A stretch of 38,601 bases of DNA from Oscillospiraceae bacterium (GTDB lineage Bacteria; Bacillota; Clostridia; Oscillospirales; CAG-272), in the NCBI GenBank assembly GCA_015064855.1, contig SVRK01000004.1, positions 193,445 through 232,045 of the forward strand. Reading direction: 5' to 3'. Both the position numbers and the translations under genes were made by a program. The notes beneath the pieces were generated by a model that was not told the origin of the DNA, did no database searches, and saw only the letters and a list, made by a program, of their open reading frames with translations. The stretch's first letter is position 1. The number at the start of each line of letters is the position of its first letter. This document shows, piece by piece, positions 23,524 through 31,447 of this stretch.

Positions 23524-25386
23524 TTATCTATTTTCATCAAGCTCTTCTAAAAACGTTTTATAAGAGAAGTCGCTGACCATTTTAAAGTCCTCACGTGAGA
23601 GAGAAACCGAGCCTATTCTTACGCCGTCGGGTGAGCAAGAGCGCTTAAACTGCTGGGTAAAGAATCTTTTTATAAACACGGTTAACCATTTATAAACGGT
23701 ATCAGCATCGTGTTTGCCCTCAAAAGCGTAAAGAGCTAAGCGGTAAATCTTGGAAGGGGCGAATTTTCTGCCAACGAAATTGTAGATAAAGAAATCGTGT
23801 AGCTCGTATGGGCCTACAATATCCTCTGTCTTTTGCTCAATTTCACCGTTTTCCTTGGCAGGAAGAAGCTCCGGAGAAACGGGGGTATCAAGTATGTCAA
23901 AGAGAATGTTTTTTACATTTTCATCAGCGCTTTGGGCAAAATGTGCCACCACGTGTCTAATTAGCGTTTTTGGAAGTGCAGAATTTACGTTGTACATTGA
24001 CATATGGTCGCCATTATAGGTTGACCAACCAAGTGCCACCTCGGATAAATCACCCGTGCCGATAACGAGAGCGCCCAAGGAGTTTGCTACATCCATTAAA
24101 ATTTGTGTTCTTTCTCTTGCTTGCGCGTTTTCGTAAACAACGTTGTGATTGCTTTCGTCGTGTCCGATGTCCTTAAAATGTACGCGAGTCGCCTCGAAAA
24201 TGTCAATTTCCTTAAGGGTTACACCAAGCGCTCGACATAGCTCGGTTGCATTTGATTTTGTACGAGCTGTTGTGCCAAAGCATGGCATAGTAATTGCAGT
24301 TATTTTATTTCTGTCCCATGCGAGATAATCTGCACATTTTGCACATACTAAAAGAGCAAGAGTTGAGTCAAGTCCGCCCGAAATACCGAGCACCATGCCG
24401 CTTGAATAAGATGCAGTCAGCCTTTTGGCAAGGGAGCGTGACTGCATAGTGAGGATTTTCTCACAGCGCTTAGCTAATTCTTCCTTGCCCTTTGGAAAAA
24501 AAGGATGAGAGTCAACCTTTCTTGTTAAATTGGTTTTTGTTATTTCAAATTTGAAGGTTATGTCGGATAAAGAGGATATGCCCTCGTATTTTTCAAGGCG
24601 CCTTGATGATAGATAATTTATATCAATTTCAGACACGCAGTCGCCTGTTCTGTTTTCAAACGGCTTGCTTTCGTTTAAAATTTCGCCGTTTTCAACTATT
24701 AAATTATGGGCGGAGTATACGTTTTTGGTTGTAGACTCGGTCTCGCTTGGATTTGATACAATGTAGGCAGAAGATGTGGCAAAGGATTTTGAAACAAATG
24801 ATGCGCGTCTTATTTCTTCGCTTGCAACAAGCTCGTATGAGGATGAGAGGTTTACAATGACGGTAGCACCGTTTTCGGAGAGGAAAAAGCCCTTTGGAGA
24901 TGGTGTGGAAACATCATCGCCAACAACCACGCCGATAGTTAAATTAGGTAAATTGGAAGATGAGAAGGAAAGGTCTGTGCCGAGTGGATATTTTTCACCG
25001 TTTAAGGTGATATTGTCCTTGAAGAATGGCATTTTGCCGATTTTCGGTACAACACCAAGAATTTCGCCTGACTTAATTGCAACAGCGCAGGAGTAAACCG
25101 CACCCTTGTAGGAAAGAGGCGTGCCTACAAAAATCAAAATATCACTATCCTTGGTAGCGAATTTTATATTGTCAAGCTCCTTTTCGCACGCATTTAATAT
25201 AACGCCGTCCTTTGTCATTTCTTTCGCAGTAACACCTGTAAGAGAAAGCTCGGGAAGAACGAGAATTTTTACGCCCTCGTCTGTTGCTTTCTTTATTTCA
25301 TTAATAATTTCCGACTTGTTGTAGGCAACGTTTCCAACCTCAATTTTCGGGGAAACCGCCTTAACCTTGATAAATCCGTCCTTCAT
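23524..25386 (-). CDS. nadE: NAD synthetase with an altered glutaminase domain
   Basis: Makes NAD from deamido-NAD and ATP. The 620-residue protein has the two-domain glutamine-dependent layout: an N-terminal nitrilase-fold domain (about 1-270) and a C-terminal synthetase domain with the PP-loop GISGGLDST (S336-S341), GTGDLSEVALGWSTYNGDHMSMYN, and the C-terminal FKRSCSPDGVRIGS. In the nitrilase domain the catalytic Glu (E46, LPELSLTG) and Lys (K115, VVPK) are present, but the place of the catalytic Cys (usually ICED) reads VVGDD: G156, codon GGC at 24919-24921. The glutaminase is therefore probably inactive and free ammonia the nitrogen donor. The ATG at 25386 follows GGAGG. Divergent from pncB through overlapping promoters. 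Confidence 0.93.
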   Translation of the reverse strand: MKDGFIKVKAVSPKIEVGNVAYNKSEIINEIKKATDEGVKILVLPELSLTGVTAKEMTKDGVILNACEKELDNIKFATKDSDILIFVGTPLSYKGAVYSCAVAIKSGEILGVVPKIGKMPFFKDNITLNGEKYPLGTDLSFSSSNLPNLTIGVVVGDDVSTPSPKGFFLSENGATVIVNLSSSYELVASEEIRRASFVSKSFATSSAYIVSNPSETESTTKNVYSAHNLIVENGEILNESKPFENRTGDCVSEIDINYLSSRRLEKYEGISSLSDITFKFEITKTNLTRKVDSHPFFPKGKEELAKRCEKILTMQSRSLAKRLTASYSSGMVLGISGGLDSTLALLVCAKCADYLAWDRNKITAITMPCFGTTARTKSNATELCRALGVTLKEIDIFEATRVHFKDIGHDESNHNVVYENAQARERTQILMDVANSLGALVIGTGDLSEVALGWSTYNGDHMSMYNVNSALPKTLIRHVVAHFAQSADENVKNILFDILDTPVSPELLPAKENGEIEQKTEDIVGPYELHDFFIYNFVGRKFAPSKIYRLALYAFEGKHDADTVYKWLTVFIKRFFTQQFKRSCSPDGVRIGSVSLSREDFKMVSDFSYKTFLEELDENR

Positions 25387-25411
25387 ACTTCCTCCAATTT
25401 TTAAAAAGTAC

Positions 25412-25464
25412 TTGAAATTTTGAGTTATTTACTTTATTATATAATTATATTAGCAAAATTTCAA
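25412..25464. promoter_or_regulatory. overlapping antiparallel nadE/pncB promoters inside an inverted repeat
   Basis: Plus strand (pncB): TTGAAA 25412-25417, 17 bases, TATTAT 25435-25440. Minus strand (nadE): TTGAAA 25459-25464, 17 bases, TATAAT 25436-25441. The two -10 boxes coincide. The -35 boxes lie in perfect 11-base inverted repeats, TTGAAATTTTG at 25412-25422 and CAAAATTTCAA at 25454-25464, centres 42 bases apart. The two promoters cannot be occupied at once. Confidence 0.65.
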
Positions 25465-25491
25465 CAAAAATCTTAAAAAGGGTGATTTTTT

Positions 25492-26946
25492 ATGAATATT
25501 AGCGAAAGAAAATTGACTCTGCTGTGCGATTTTTACGAGCTGACAATGGCGCGTGGCTATTTTAATAGTCCAGTCAAAAACAAAATTGCATACTTTGACG
25601 TTTTCTTCCGCCGTGTTCCCGATGGCGGTGGATACGCAATAGCTGTTGGTCTTGAAGCTGTTATTGAATATATAAAATCCTTAAAATTTGAAGATGACGA
25701 TATTAAATATCTTCACTCAAAGGGGATTTTTGACGAAGAATTTTTAAATTACTTAAAGGATTTTCGTTTTACTGGCGATATTTGGGCAGTGCCCGAGGGA
25801 ACGGTTGTTTTTCCAAACGAGCCTATAATGATTGTTCGAGCACCCTTGATTGAGGCACAATTTATTGAAACCTTTGTGCTTCTTTCTATAAACCATCAAA
25901 GCTTAATTGCAACAAAGGCATCACGCATAGTAAGAGCCGCACAGGGAAGATTAGTTTCCGAGTTTGGCGCAAGACGTGCTCACGGAGCTGACGCGTCTGT
26001 ACTAGGCGCACGCGCAGCCTATATTGGCGGAGTTTCTTCAAGCTCCTGTGTCCTTGCTGATAAGCTATACGGTGTGCCTGCCGGCGGCACAATGGCGCAC
26101 TCGTGGGTTCAGATGTTTGATACTGAATATGAGGCGTTTGAAACCTATTGTAGGCTTTATCCTAAAGCGCCAACGCTTTTGGTTGATACCTATGACGTAC
26201 TAAAAAGCGGAGTTCCAAACGCAATTAAAGCATTTAAAGCGGTTTTGTCAGAGGACGAGCAGAAAAATTGCGCTATAAGAATAGACTCGGGTGACTTAAC
26301 GTATTTATCTAAAAAAGCAAGGAAGATGCTTGATATAGCGGGTCTTACGGGCTGTAAAATTGTGGGCTCAAACGCGCTTGATGAATATCTAATACGTGAC
26401 CTACTTTTGCAAGGTGCGCCATTTGACGTTTTTGGCGTTGGTGAGCGCCTTATTACCGCAAAAAGCGAGCCTGTTTTTGGCGGGGTATATAAGCTATGTG
26501 CCATTGAGGACGAAGATGGAAATATTACTCCGAAAATCAAGGTTAGCGAAAATGCAGTAAAGATAACAACGCCTGATTTTAAAAGGCTTTACCGCTTCTA
26601 TTCAAGGGAAACAGGCAAGGCAGAGGCTGATTTACTGACTTTACACAATGAGGTAATAGACGAAAACGAGCCCTATGAGCTTTTTGACCCAAACCACGCG
26701 TGGAAAAGAAAAATTATGGAAAATTACACCCTGCGTGAGCTTTTAGTTCCTATTTTCAAAAATGGCGAGTGTGTTTACTCATCTCCGTCGGTTAAGGAAA
26801 TAAAAGAAAACTGTGAGTATGAGCTTTCAACTATGTGGGACGAGGTCTTGCGTTTTGAAAATCCACATAACTACTATGTTGACCTCTCCGAAAAATTGTG
26901 GCAAGAAAAGCACGATTTATTAAAGAATGTAAAAAATAAAAAATAA
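25492..26946 (+). CDS. pncB: nicotinate phosphoribosyltransferase
   Basis: Salvages nicotinate to nicotinate mononucleotide using PRPP and ATP, the first step of the Preiss-Handler route whose last step is NadE, encoded divergently. The 484-residue protein has the family motifs LLCDFYELTMARGYF at the N-terminus, FFRRVPDGGGYAIAVGLE, FGARRAHGADASVLGARAAYIGG near 162-184 (active-site region), GTMAHSW near 200, and the phosphate-binding IRIDSGDL and KIVGSNALDEYLI segments. The ATG at 25492 is preceded by AAGGGTG. A small CACTCC-AAA-GGAGTG hairpin follows the gene (26948-26962) but lacks a good T-run, so read-through into ymdB is possible. Confidence 0.95.
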   Translation: MNISERKLTLLCDFYELTMARGYFNSPVKNKIAYFDVFFRRVPDGGGYAIAVGLEAVIEYIKSLKFEDDDIKYLHSKGIFDEEFLNYLKDFRFTGDIWAVPEGTVVFPNEPIMIVRAPLIEAQFIETFVLLSINHQSLIATKASRIVRAAQGRLVSEFGARRAHGADASVLGARAAYIGGVSSSSCVLADKLYGVPAGGTMAHSWVQMFDTEYEAFETYCRLYPKAPTLLVDTYDVLKSGVPNAIKAFKAVLSEDEQKNCAIRIDSGDLTYLSKKARKMLDIAGLTGCKIVGSNALDEYLIRDLLLQGAPFDVFGVGERLITAKSEPVFGGVYKLCAIEDEDGNITPKIKVSENAVKITTPDFKRLYRFYSRETGKAEADLLTLHNEVIDENEPYELFDPNHAWKRKIMENYTLRELLVPIFKNGECVYSSPSVKEIKENCEYELSTMWDEVLRFENPHNYYVDLSEKLWQEKHDLLKNVKNKK

Positions 26947-26998
26947 CACTCCAAAGGAGTGCGCCCGTCTTTTTAGAGGGCATAGAATAGGATTAATT

Positions 26999-27796
26999 TT
27001 GAAAAACACATTTAGAATTTTGGCTCTCGGTGACGTTTGCGGACCTAGGGCAAGCGAGTATCTTGAGAAAAATCTTTGGGCGGTAAGAAAAAAATACGGG
27101 ATTAATATGGTAATTGTCAACGGCGAAAACTGCGCCGAGCCGAACGGCATTGACAAAACCAGTGCAAAAGCGCTTTTTGACAGTGGTGCCGACGTTATAA
27201 CAACAGGCAATCACGTTTTCAGAAAGGCAAGTGTTTTTTCCTATCTTGACGACACGGAAAGCATCCTGCGTCCGCTTAATTTCCCATCCGAATGTCCCGG
27301 TCACGGAGATGCAATTATTAAAATAGACGGATATAAAATTCTGGTTTTAAACGTGATGGGTCAAGCATATCTTGACGTTGGTGAGTCACCCTTCGAGGCG
27401 GTTGAAAAGGCACTTAAAAGAAACGAAGGCTTATATGATTTCTGCGTTCTTGATATTCACGCCGAGGCGACGGGAGAGAAAAAGGCAATAGCATACAATT
27501 TCTCGGATAAAATTGCAGTTGCGTTCGGCACACACACCCACGTACAAACAAACGATGCCGATATTTTGAACGGAACGTGTGCATACGTTACCGACCTTGG
27601 CATGTGCGGTGCGCTCGATAGCATTCTAGGTGTTAAAAAGGAAGCCGTTATTTATAAATTAAAGACAAAAATGCTCTCAAAATTCGATTTTGCCGAGGGT
27701 GAAATAGAAGCACAGGGCGCAATTTTTGATATTGAAACGAATAATTTTAAGCCGGTAGGCTGTGAGCTTATAAAATTTAAGGGAGAAATAAAATGA
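26999..27796 (+). CDS. ymdB: YmdB-family metallophosphoesterase (TTG start)
   Basis: Dinuclear-metal phosphoesterase; B. subtilis YmdB is a 2',3'-cyclic nucleotide phosphodiesterase that affects biofilm and motility decisions. The metal-ligand motifs are all here: ILALGDVCG, NGENCAEPNG, TTGNHVF, LDIHAEATGEK and FGTHTHVQTNDA. The 265-residue length is normal. Translation must start at TTG 26999: AGGA is six bases upstream, and no ATG precedes the conserved GDVCG motif. It overlaps the next gene by ATGA, suggesting translational coupling. Lies 52 bases after pncB. Confidence 0.92.
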   Translation: MKNTFRILALGDVCGPRASEYLEKNLWAVRKKYGINMVIVNGENCAEPNGIDKTSAKALFDSGADVITTGNHVFRKASVFSYLDDTESILRPLNFPSECPGHGDAIIKIDGYKILVLNVMGQAYLDVGESPFEAVEKALKRNEGLYDFCVLDIHAEATGEKKAIAYNFSDKIAVAFGTHTHVQTNDADILNGTCAYVTDLGMCGALDSILGVKKEAVIYKLKTKMLSKFDFAEGEIEAQGAIFDIETNNFKPVGCELIKFKGEIK

Positions 27797-29073
27797 AAAC
27801 AACACAACTTTTAAGCTTTATAGAAAACAAGGGCGCGGACAAGGACCTTATCCGCATATATGGTGAAGAAAATCTTTCATATCAAAGAGAAAGATACGTA
27901 GGAGCCGTTAAGGAGTTTTACGAAAATTACGGTGAGTGTGAGGTTAGCGTTTTCTCCGTTCCCGGCAGAAGTGAGCTTTCAGGCAACCATACCGACCATA
28001 ATCACGGTAAGGTAATGGCAGGCTCTATTGACCTTGATATTATCGCTATTGCGTCAAAAACCGACGACGGCGTAATAAAAATCAAGAGCCAAGGCTTCCC
28101 TATGGACGTGGTTGATACAAAGACCTACAAAACTCCAAACGAAATGGATTTTTTCAAGTCAAACGCATTAATTGCCGGCATGTCACGCGCATTCGAAAAT
28201 GTTGGTGCAAAGACAGGTGGTTACGTTGCTTATACAACCTCGAACGTATTTAAGGGCTCGGGTCTTTCCTCGTCTGCGGCATTTGAGGTTATGGTTGGAA
28301 ACATTCTCAACTATTTCTATAACGACGGAGAGGTTGATAACGTTGAAATTGCAAAAATGGCGCAATACTCCGAAAACGTTTTCTTCGGTAAGCCTTGCGG
28401 ACTTATGGACCAAATGGCGTGTGCTGTTGGTGGCTTCGTTTACATAGATTTTGAGGATACAAAAAATCCTGTAATTGAGAAAATTCCATTCGATTTGAGT
28501 GGAGCAGGCTACGCACTTTGTATCGTAAATACAGGCGGAAACCACGCAGACCTTAACGACGACTACGCATCAGTGCCTTACGAAATGAAGAGCGTTGCAA
28601 AATATTTCGGCAAGGAGTATTTAAGACAGCTTGATAAGGCTACCGTGCTTGCAAACGTAGAAAAATTACGTGCCGAGGTTGGTGACCGTGCGATTTTGCG
28701 TGCAATCCACTTCTTCAACGAGAATGAAAGAGTAACAACACAAGCTGACGCGCTTCGCATAGGTGACGTATCCAAATTCCTTGAATATGTAATTAAGTCG
28801 GGCAACTCCAGCTTTATGTACCTGCAAAACGTGTTCACCACTAAAAACGTAAGTGAGCAAGGACTTTCCTTGGCTCTTGCAATCACTGACTCAACCCTTG
28901 TCGGTAAGGGCTGTGCATACAGAGTTCACGGCGGTGGCTTTGCAGGAACAATCCAAGCGTTTGTTAAATTTGAATTGGTTGATGAATATAGAAAAGCAAT
29001 CGACTCGGCGTTTGGACAAGGCGCATGTCATGTTCTAAAGATTCGCCCATATGGAGCAATAAAGGTACTCTAA
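27793..29073 (+). CDS. galactokinase-like GHMP kinase
   Basis: Phosphorylates a sugar at C1 if it behaves like GalK. The 426-residue protein has the galactokinase N-terminal signature in altered form, PGRSELSGNHTDHNHG (57-72), and the GHMP ATP loop KGSGLSSSAAFEV; the catalytic-type aspartate in CGLMDQMACAVGG and the C-terminal GGGFAGTIQAF are conserved. Compared with classical GRxNLIGEHTDYNGG, residues equivalent to N, I and E are E61, S63 and N65. The E-to-N change is at a position that contacts galactose hydroxyls, so the substrate may be another sugar. The start overlaps ymdB (ATGA) and the stop overlaps the rsmG start (TAATG). No galT or galE is adjacent. Confidence 0.85.
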   Translation: MKTTQLLSFIENKGADKDLIRIYGEENLSYQRERYVGAVKEFYENYGECEVSVFSVPGRSELSGNHTDHNHGKVMAGSIDLDIIAIASKTDDGVIKIKSQGFPMDVVDTKTYKTPNEMDFFKSNALIAGMSRAFENVGAKTGGYVAYTTSNVFKGSGLSSSAAFEVMVGNILNYFYNDGEVDNVEIAKMAQYSENVFFGKPCGLMDQMACAVGGFVYIDFEDTKNPVIEKIPFDLSGAGYALCIVNTGGNHADLNDDYASVPYEMKSVAKYFGKEYLRQLDKATVLANVEKLRAEVGDRAILRAIHFFNENERVTTQADALRIGDVSKFLEYVIKSGNSSFMYLQNVFTTKNVSEQGLSLALAITDSTLVGKGCAYRVHGGGFAGTIQAFVKFELVDEYRKAIDSAFGQGACHVLKIRPYGAIKVL

Positions 29074-29801
29074 TGAGCAATTTCGTAGAGAAACTAATCA
29101 AGGTTGCCGAAGAAAACGAGGCGACCAAGGGTATAATAAGCAAAGAAAAAGCGGAAATTTTAGAAAAGCTCTCCTCTCATATGCTAGAGGTGAATGAGCA
29201 CTTGAATCTTACCGCAATAAGAGATGAGGATGGGGTGATTCTTAAGCACCTTGTTGACTCGTCTGCTTGCGTCCCATATATTAAAGAAAACGCACGCATA
29301 GCTGACATCGGCTGTGGAGGTGGCTTTCCTAGCCTTGTAATTGCGATTTTGCGTGGGGACGTGTCTGTTTTAGGTGTTGACAGTGTTGCAAAAAAGGTAA
29401 AATACGTTGGCGATACTGCCGCACTTTTAGGACTATCAAACGTGGAAGTTTCCAGTCGACGCGCAGAGGAGCTCGGACAGGATAAAAGCTATCGCGAAAG
29501 CTTTGACGTGGTAACGGCAAGAGCGGTTGCACGTCTAAACGTTTTATGTGAGCTTTGCATTCCGCTTCTAAATATCGGCGGTAAATTTATCGCTATGAAA
29601 TCTCTAACCACCGAGGAAGAATTGGAAGAGGCTGAAAACGCAGTGGCGTTAGTCGGTGGAGAAGTAAAAAGCGTAAACCGTTATACTCTAACCGACGGAA
29701 AAGAAACACTTGAAAGAACTATTATAGTTATTGAAAAGGTAAAAAGCACACATCAAAAATATCCGAGAAATAACTCGCAAATAGCAAAAAAACCCTTGTA
29801 A
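29073..29801 (+). CDS. rsmG: 16S rRNA (guanine-N7) methyltransferase RsmG
   Basis: Methylates G527 (E. coli numbering) of 16S rRNA using SAM; loss confers low-level streptomycin resistance in other bacteria. The 242-residue protein (normal length) has HLNLTAIRDEDGVILKHLVDS, the SAM motif IADIGCGGGFPSLVIAI (about 88-104), the VTARAVARL motif, and the typical basic tail PRNNSQIAKKPL. The start is the ATG at 29073, sharing its A with the preceding stop; AAAGG lies nine bases before. Third gene of the ymdB unit. Confidence 0.95.
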   Translation: MSNFVEKLIKVAEENEATKGIISKEKAEILEKLSSHMLEVNEHLNLTAIRDEDGVILKHLVDSSACVPYIKENARIADIGCGGGFPSLVIAILRGDVSVLGVDSVAKKVKYVGDTAALLGLSNVEVSSRRAEELGQDKSYRESFDVVTARAVARLNVLCELCIPLLNIGGKFIAMKSLTTEEELEEAENAVALVGGEVKSVNRYTLTDGKETLERTIIVIEKVKSTHQKYPRNNSQIAKKPL

Positions 29802-29824
29802 CTCGGGCGTTTTAATGCTTTTTT
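29787..29824 (+). terminator. probable terminator after rsmG
   Basis: AAAACCC pairs with GGGCGTTTT (one bulged base) around TTGTAACTC, followed by AATGCTTTTTT. It overlaps the rsmG stop codon. Confidence 0.5.
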
Positions 29825-29885
29825 ACATATAATAATAAAAAAATGCAACTTTTTTGCGAAAATTCACAATTTATTCATATATGTA

Positions 29886-29936
29886 TGCTAGAATAGACTA
29901 TATTTTTTATTTTATCGCTTTAAAGCGCTAAAGCGA
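29886..29936 (+). promoter_or_regulatory. citrate synthase promoter region with operator-like palindrome
   Basis: TGCTAGAAT (29886-29894) is an extended -10 element; no good -35 box is at the right distance. Downstream, TCGCTTTA and TAAAGCGA (29915-29922 and 29929-29936) form a perfect inverted repeat with a 6-base centre, about 13 bases past the predicted start. Confidence 0.5.
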
Positions 29937-29981
29937 ATACGCAGAAATAGTCTTTCAAATGCAAGAAAGGGGGCAATTTAG

Positions 29982-31355
29982 ATGCCAACCGCAAAAAAAG
30001 AATTAACAAAAATTACACCGCAGCTTATGTCATACGTTGACCTTTGCTCTTCCAATACAACAATTGAGCCGGAGCAATACATTAAATTTGACGTTAAAAG
30101 AGGTCTTCGTGACGTAAACGGTAAGGGTGTTGTAGCAGGTCTTACTGCAATTTCCGAGATTAACTCGTTTGAAAATATGCCCGATGGAACAAGAATTCCA
30201 AAGGATGGCGAGCTTTTTTATCGTGGAGTTAATATTAATGACCTCGTAAACGGATTTTTAAGTGACGACAGATTTGGCTTTGAAGAAACAATTTATCTTC
30301 TTTTGTTTGGACAGCTTCCAACCGCAAAGGAGCACGAGGAGTTTTGTGAGCTTCTTACCAAATACCGTTCGCTTCCTAAAAACTTTGTTCGTGACGTACT
30401 TATGAAGGCGTCGGGAAAGGATATGATGAATGTCCTTGCACGCTCGGTTCTTACCCTTTATGCATACGACGACAAGGCTGACGACACGTCTATTCCTAAC
30501 GTTCTTCGTCAATGCTTGCAGTTAATTTCCGAGTTTCCGCTTCTTGCAGTTTATGCATATAGAAGCTATGAGTATAATGAAAAGAGAAGAAGCTTGATTA
30601 TAAGACGTCCAAAGGCTGACCTTTCGATTGCTGAAAATCTACTTTATATGCTTCGCAAGGACTCGAAGTTCACTCCGCTTGAAGCAAAAATCCTTGACCT
30701 TGCGCTCGTTTTACACGCAGAGCACGGTGGTGGTAACAACTCAAGCTTTACAACTCACGTTGTAACCTCGTCGGGTACTGATACTTATTCCGCAATCGCG
30801 GCTTCCCTTGGCTCACTTAAGGGTCCACGCCACGGCGGAGCTAATATCAAGGTTGTTGAAATGATTGACAATATCAAAAAGAACCTAAACGACTACAACG
30901 ACGAAGAGGAAATCAAGGAGTATCTAACCAAAATTCTTCGCAAAGAGGTATTTGACGGAAAGGGTCTTATTTACGGTATGGGACACGCGGTTTACGCGCT
31001 ATCCGACCCACGTGCAAAGGTATTTAAGGGCTGGGTAGAAAAGCTCTCCAAGGAAAAGGGACTTGAAAAGGAATATAAGCTCTGCGCGCTTATTGAAAAG
31101 GTAGCGCCCGAGGTTATCGCCAAGGAGCGTAAAATCTATAAGGGCGTTTCTGCAAACGTTGACTTTTACAGTGGCTTTGTTTACAGTATGCTTGGCTTAC
31201 CTACCGAGCTTTATACACCACTCTTTGCAATCGCAAGAATCGCAGGCTGGAGCGCACACCGTATAGAAGAATTGCTCCTAAACGGCAAAATCATCCGCCC
31301 AGGATATGAAAACGTGTGTGAAAGAAAAGAATATATCAAAATGGAAGATAGATAA
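29982..31355 (+). CDS. gltA: citrate synthase
   Basis: Condenses oxaloacetate and acetyl-CoA to citrate. The 457-residue protein has the family's conserved elements: ELFYRGVNINDLV, LHAEHGGGNNSSFTTHVVTSSGTD (a catalytic-histidine region near 247-270), GSLKGPRHGGAN with the second catalytic histidine, IYGMGHAVYALSDPRA with the oxaloacetate-binding histidine, and ANVDFYSGFVYSMLGLP with the catalytic aspartate. The N-terminal extension before FDVKRGLRDVNG (about 37 residues) is helical. The ATG follows AAAGGGGG. Alone in its transcript; no aconitase or isocitrate dehydrogenase is nearby, so it probably serves glutamate synthesis by a partial TCA route. Confidence 0.95.
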   Translation: MPTAKKELTKITPQLMSYVDLCSSNTTIEPEQYIKFDVKRGLRDVNGKGVVAGLTAISEINSFENMPDGTRIPKDGELFYRGVNINDLVNGFLSDDRFGFEETIYLLLFGQLPTAKEHEEFCELLTKYRSLPKNFVRDVLMKASGKDMMNVLARSVLTLYAYDDKADDTSIPNVLRQCLQLISEFPLLAVYAYRSYEYNEKRRSLIIRRPKADLSIAENLLYMLRKDSKFTPLEAKILDLALVLHAEHGGGNNSSFTTHVVTSSGTDTYSAIAASLGSLKGPRHGGANIKVVEMIDNIKKNLNDYNDEEEIKEYLTKILRKEVFDGKGLIYGMGHAVYALSDPRAKVFKGWVEKLSKEKGLEKEYKLCALIEKVAPEVIAKERKIYKGVSANVDFYSGFVYSMLGLPTELYTPLFAIARIAGWSAHRIEELLLNGKIIRPGYENVCERKEYIKMEDR

Positions 31356-31374
31356 TCTTTCTAAAATAGCTTTT

Positions 31375-31415
31375 AAAGGTGCGTTGGCAATAGCCGTCGC
31401 GCCTTTTTATTTTAA
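31375..31415 (+). terminator. terminator of citrate synthase
   Basis: AAAGGTGCG and CGCGCCTTT pair with one wobble; a nested GGC-AATA-GCC lies inside and TTTTATTTT follows. Confidence 0.75.
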
Positions 31416-31419
31416 AAAG

Positions 31420-31447
31420 AAAAAGAGCCGATTTCGGCTCTTTTTTA
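31420..31447. terminator. bidirectional terminator, GH9-like gene side
   Basis: AAAAAGAGCCGA-TT-TCGGCTCTTTTTT. Nearly the same hairpin recurs at 37459-37488. It abuts the stop of the leftward GH9-like gene. Confidence 0.8.

Noticed and set aside
26947..26965. Terminator between pncB and ymdB
   Set aside because: The CACTCC/GGAGTG hairpin has a 3-base loop but no T-run directly after it, so evidence for termination is weak.
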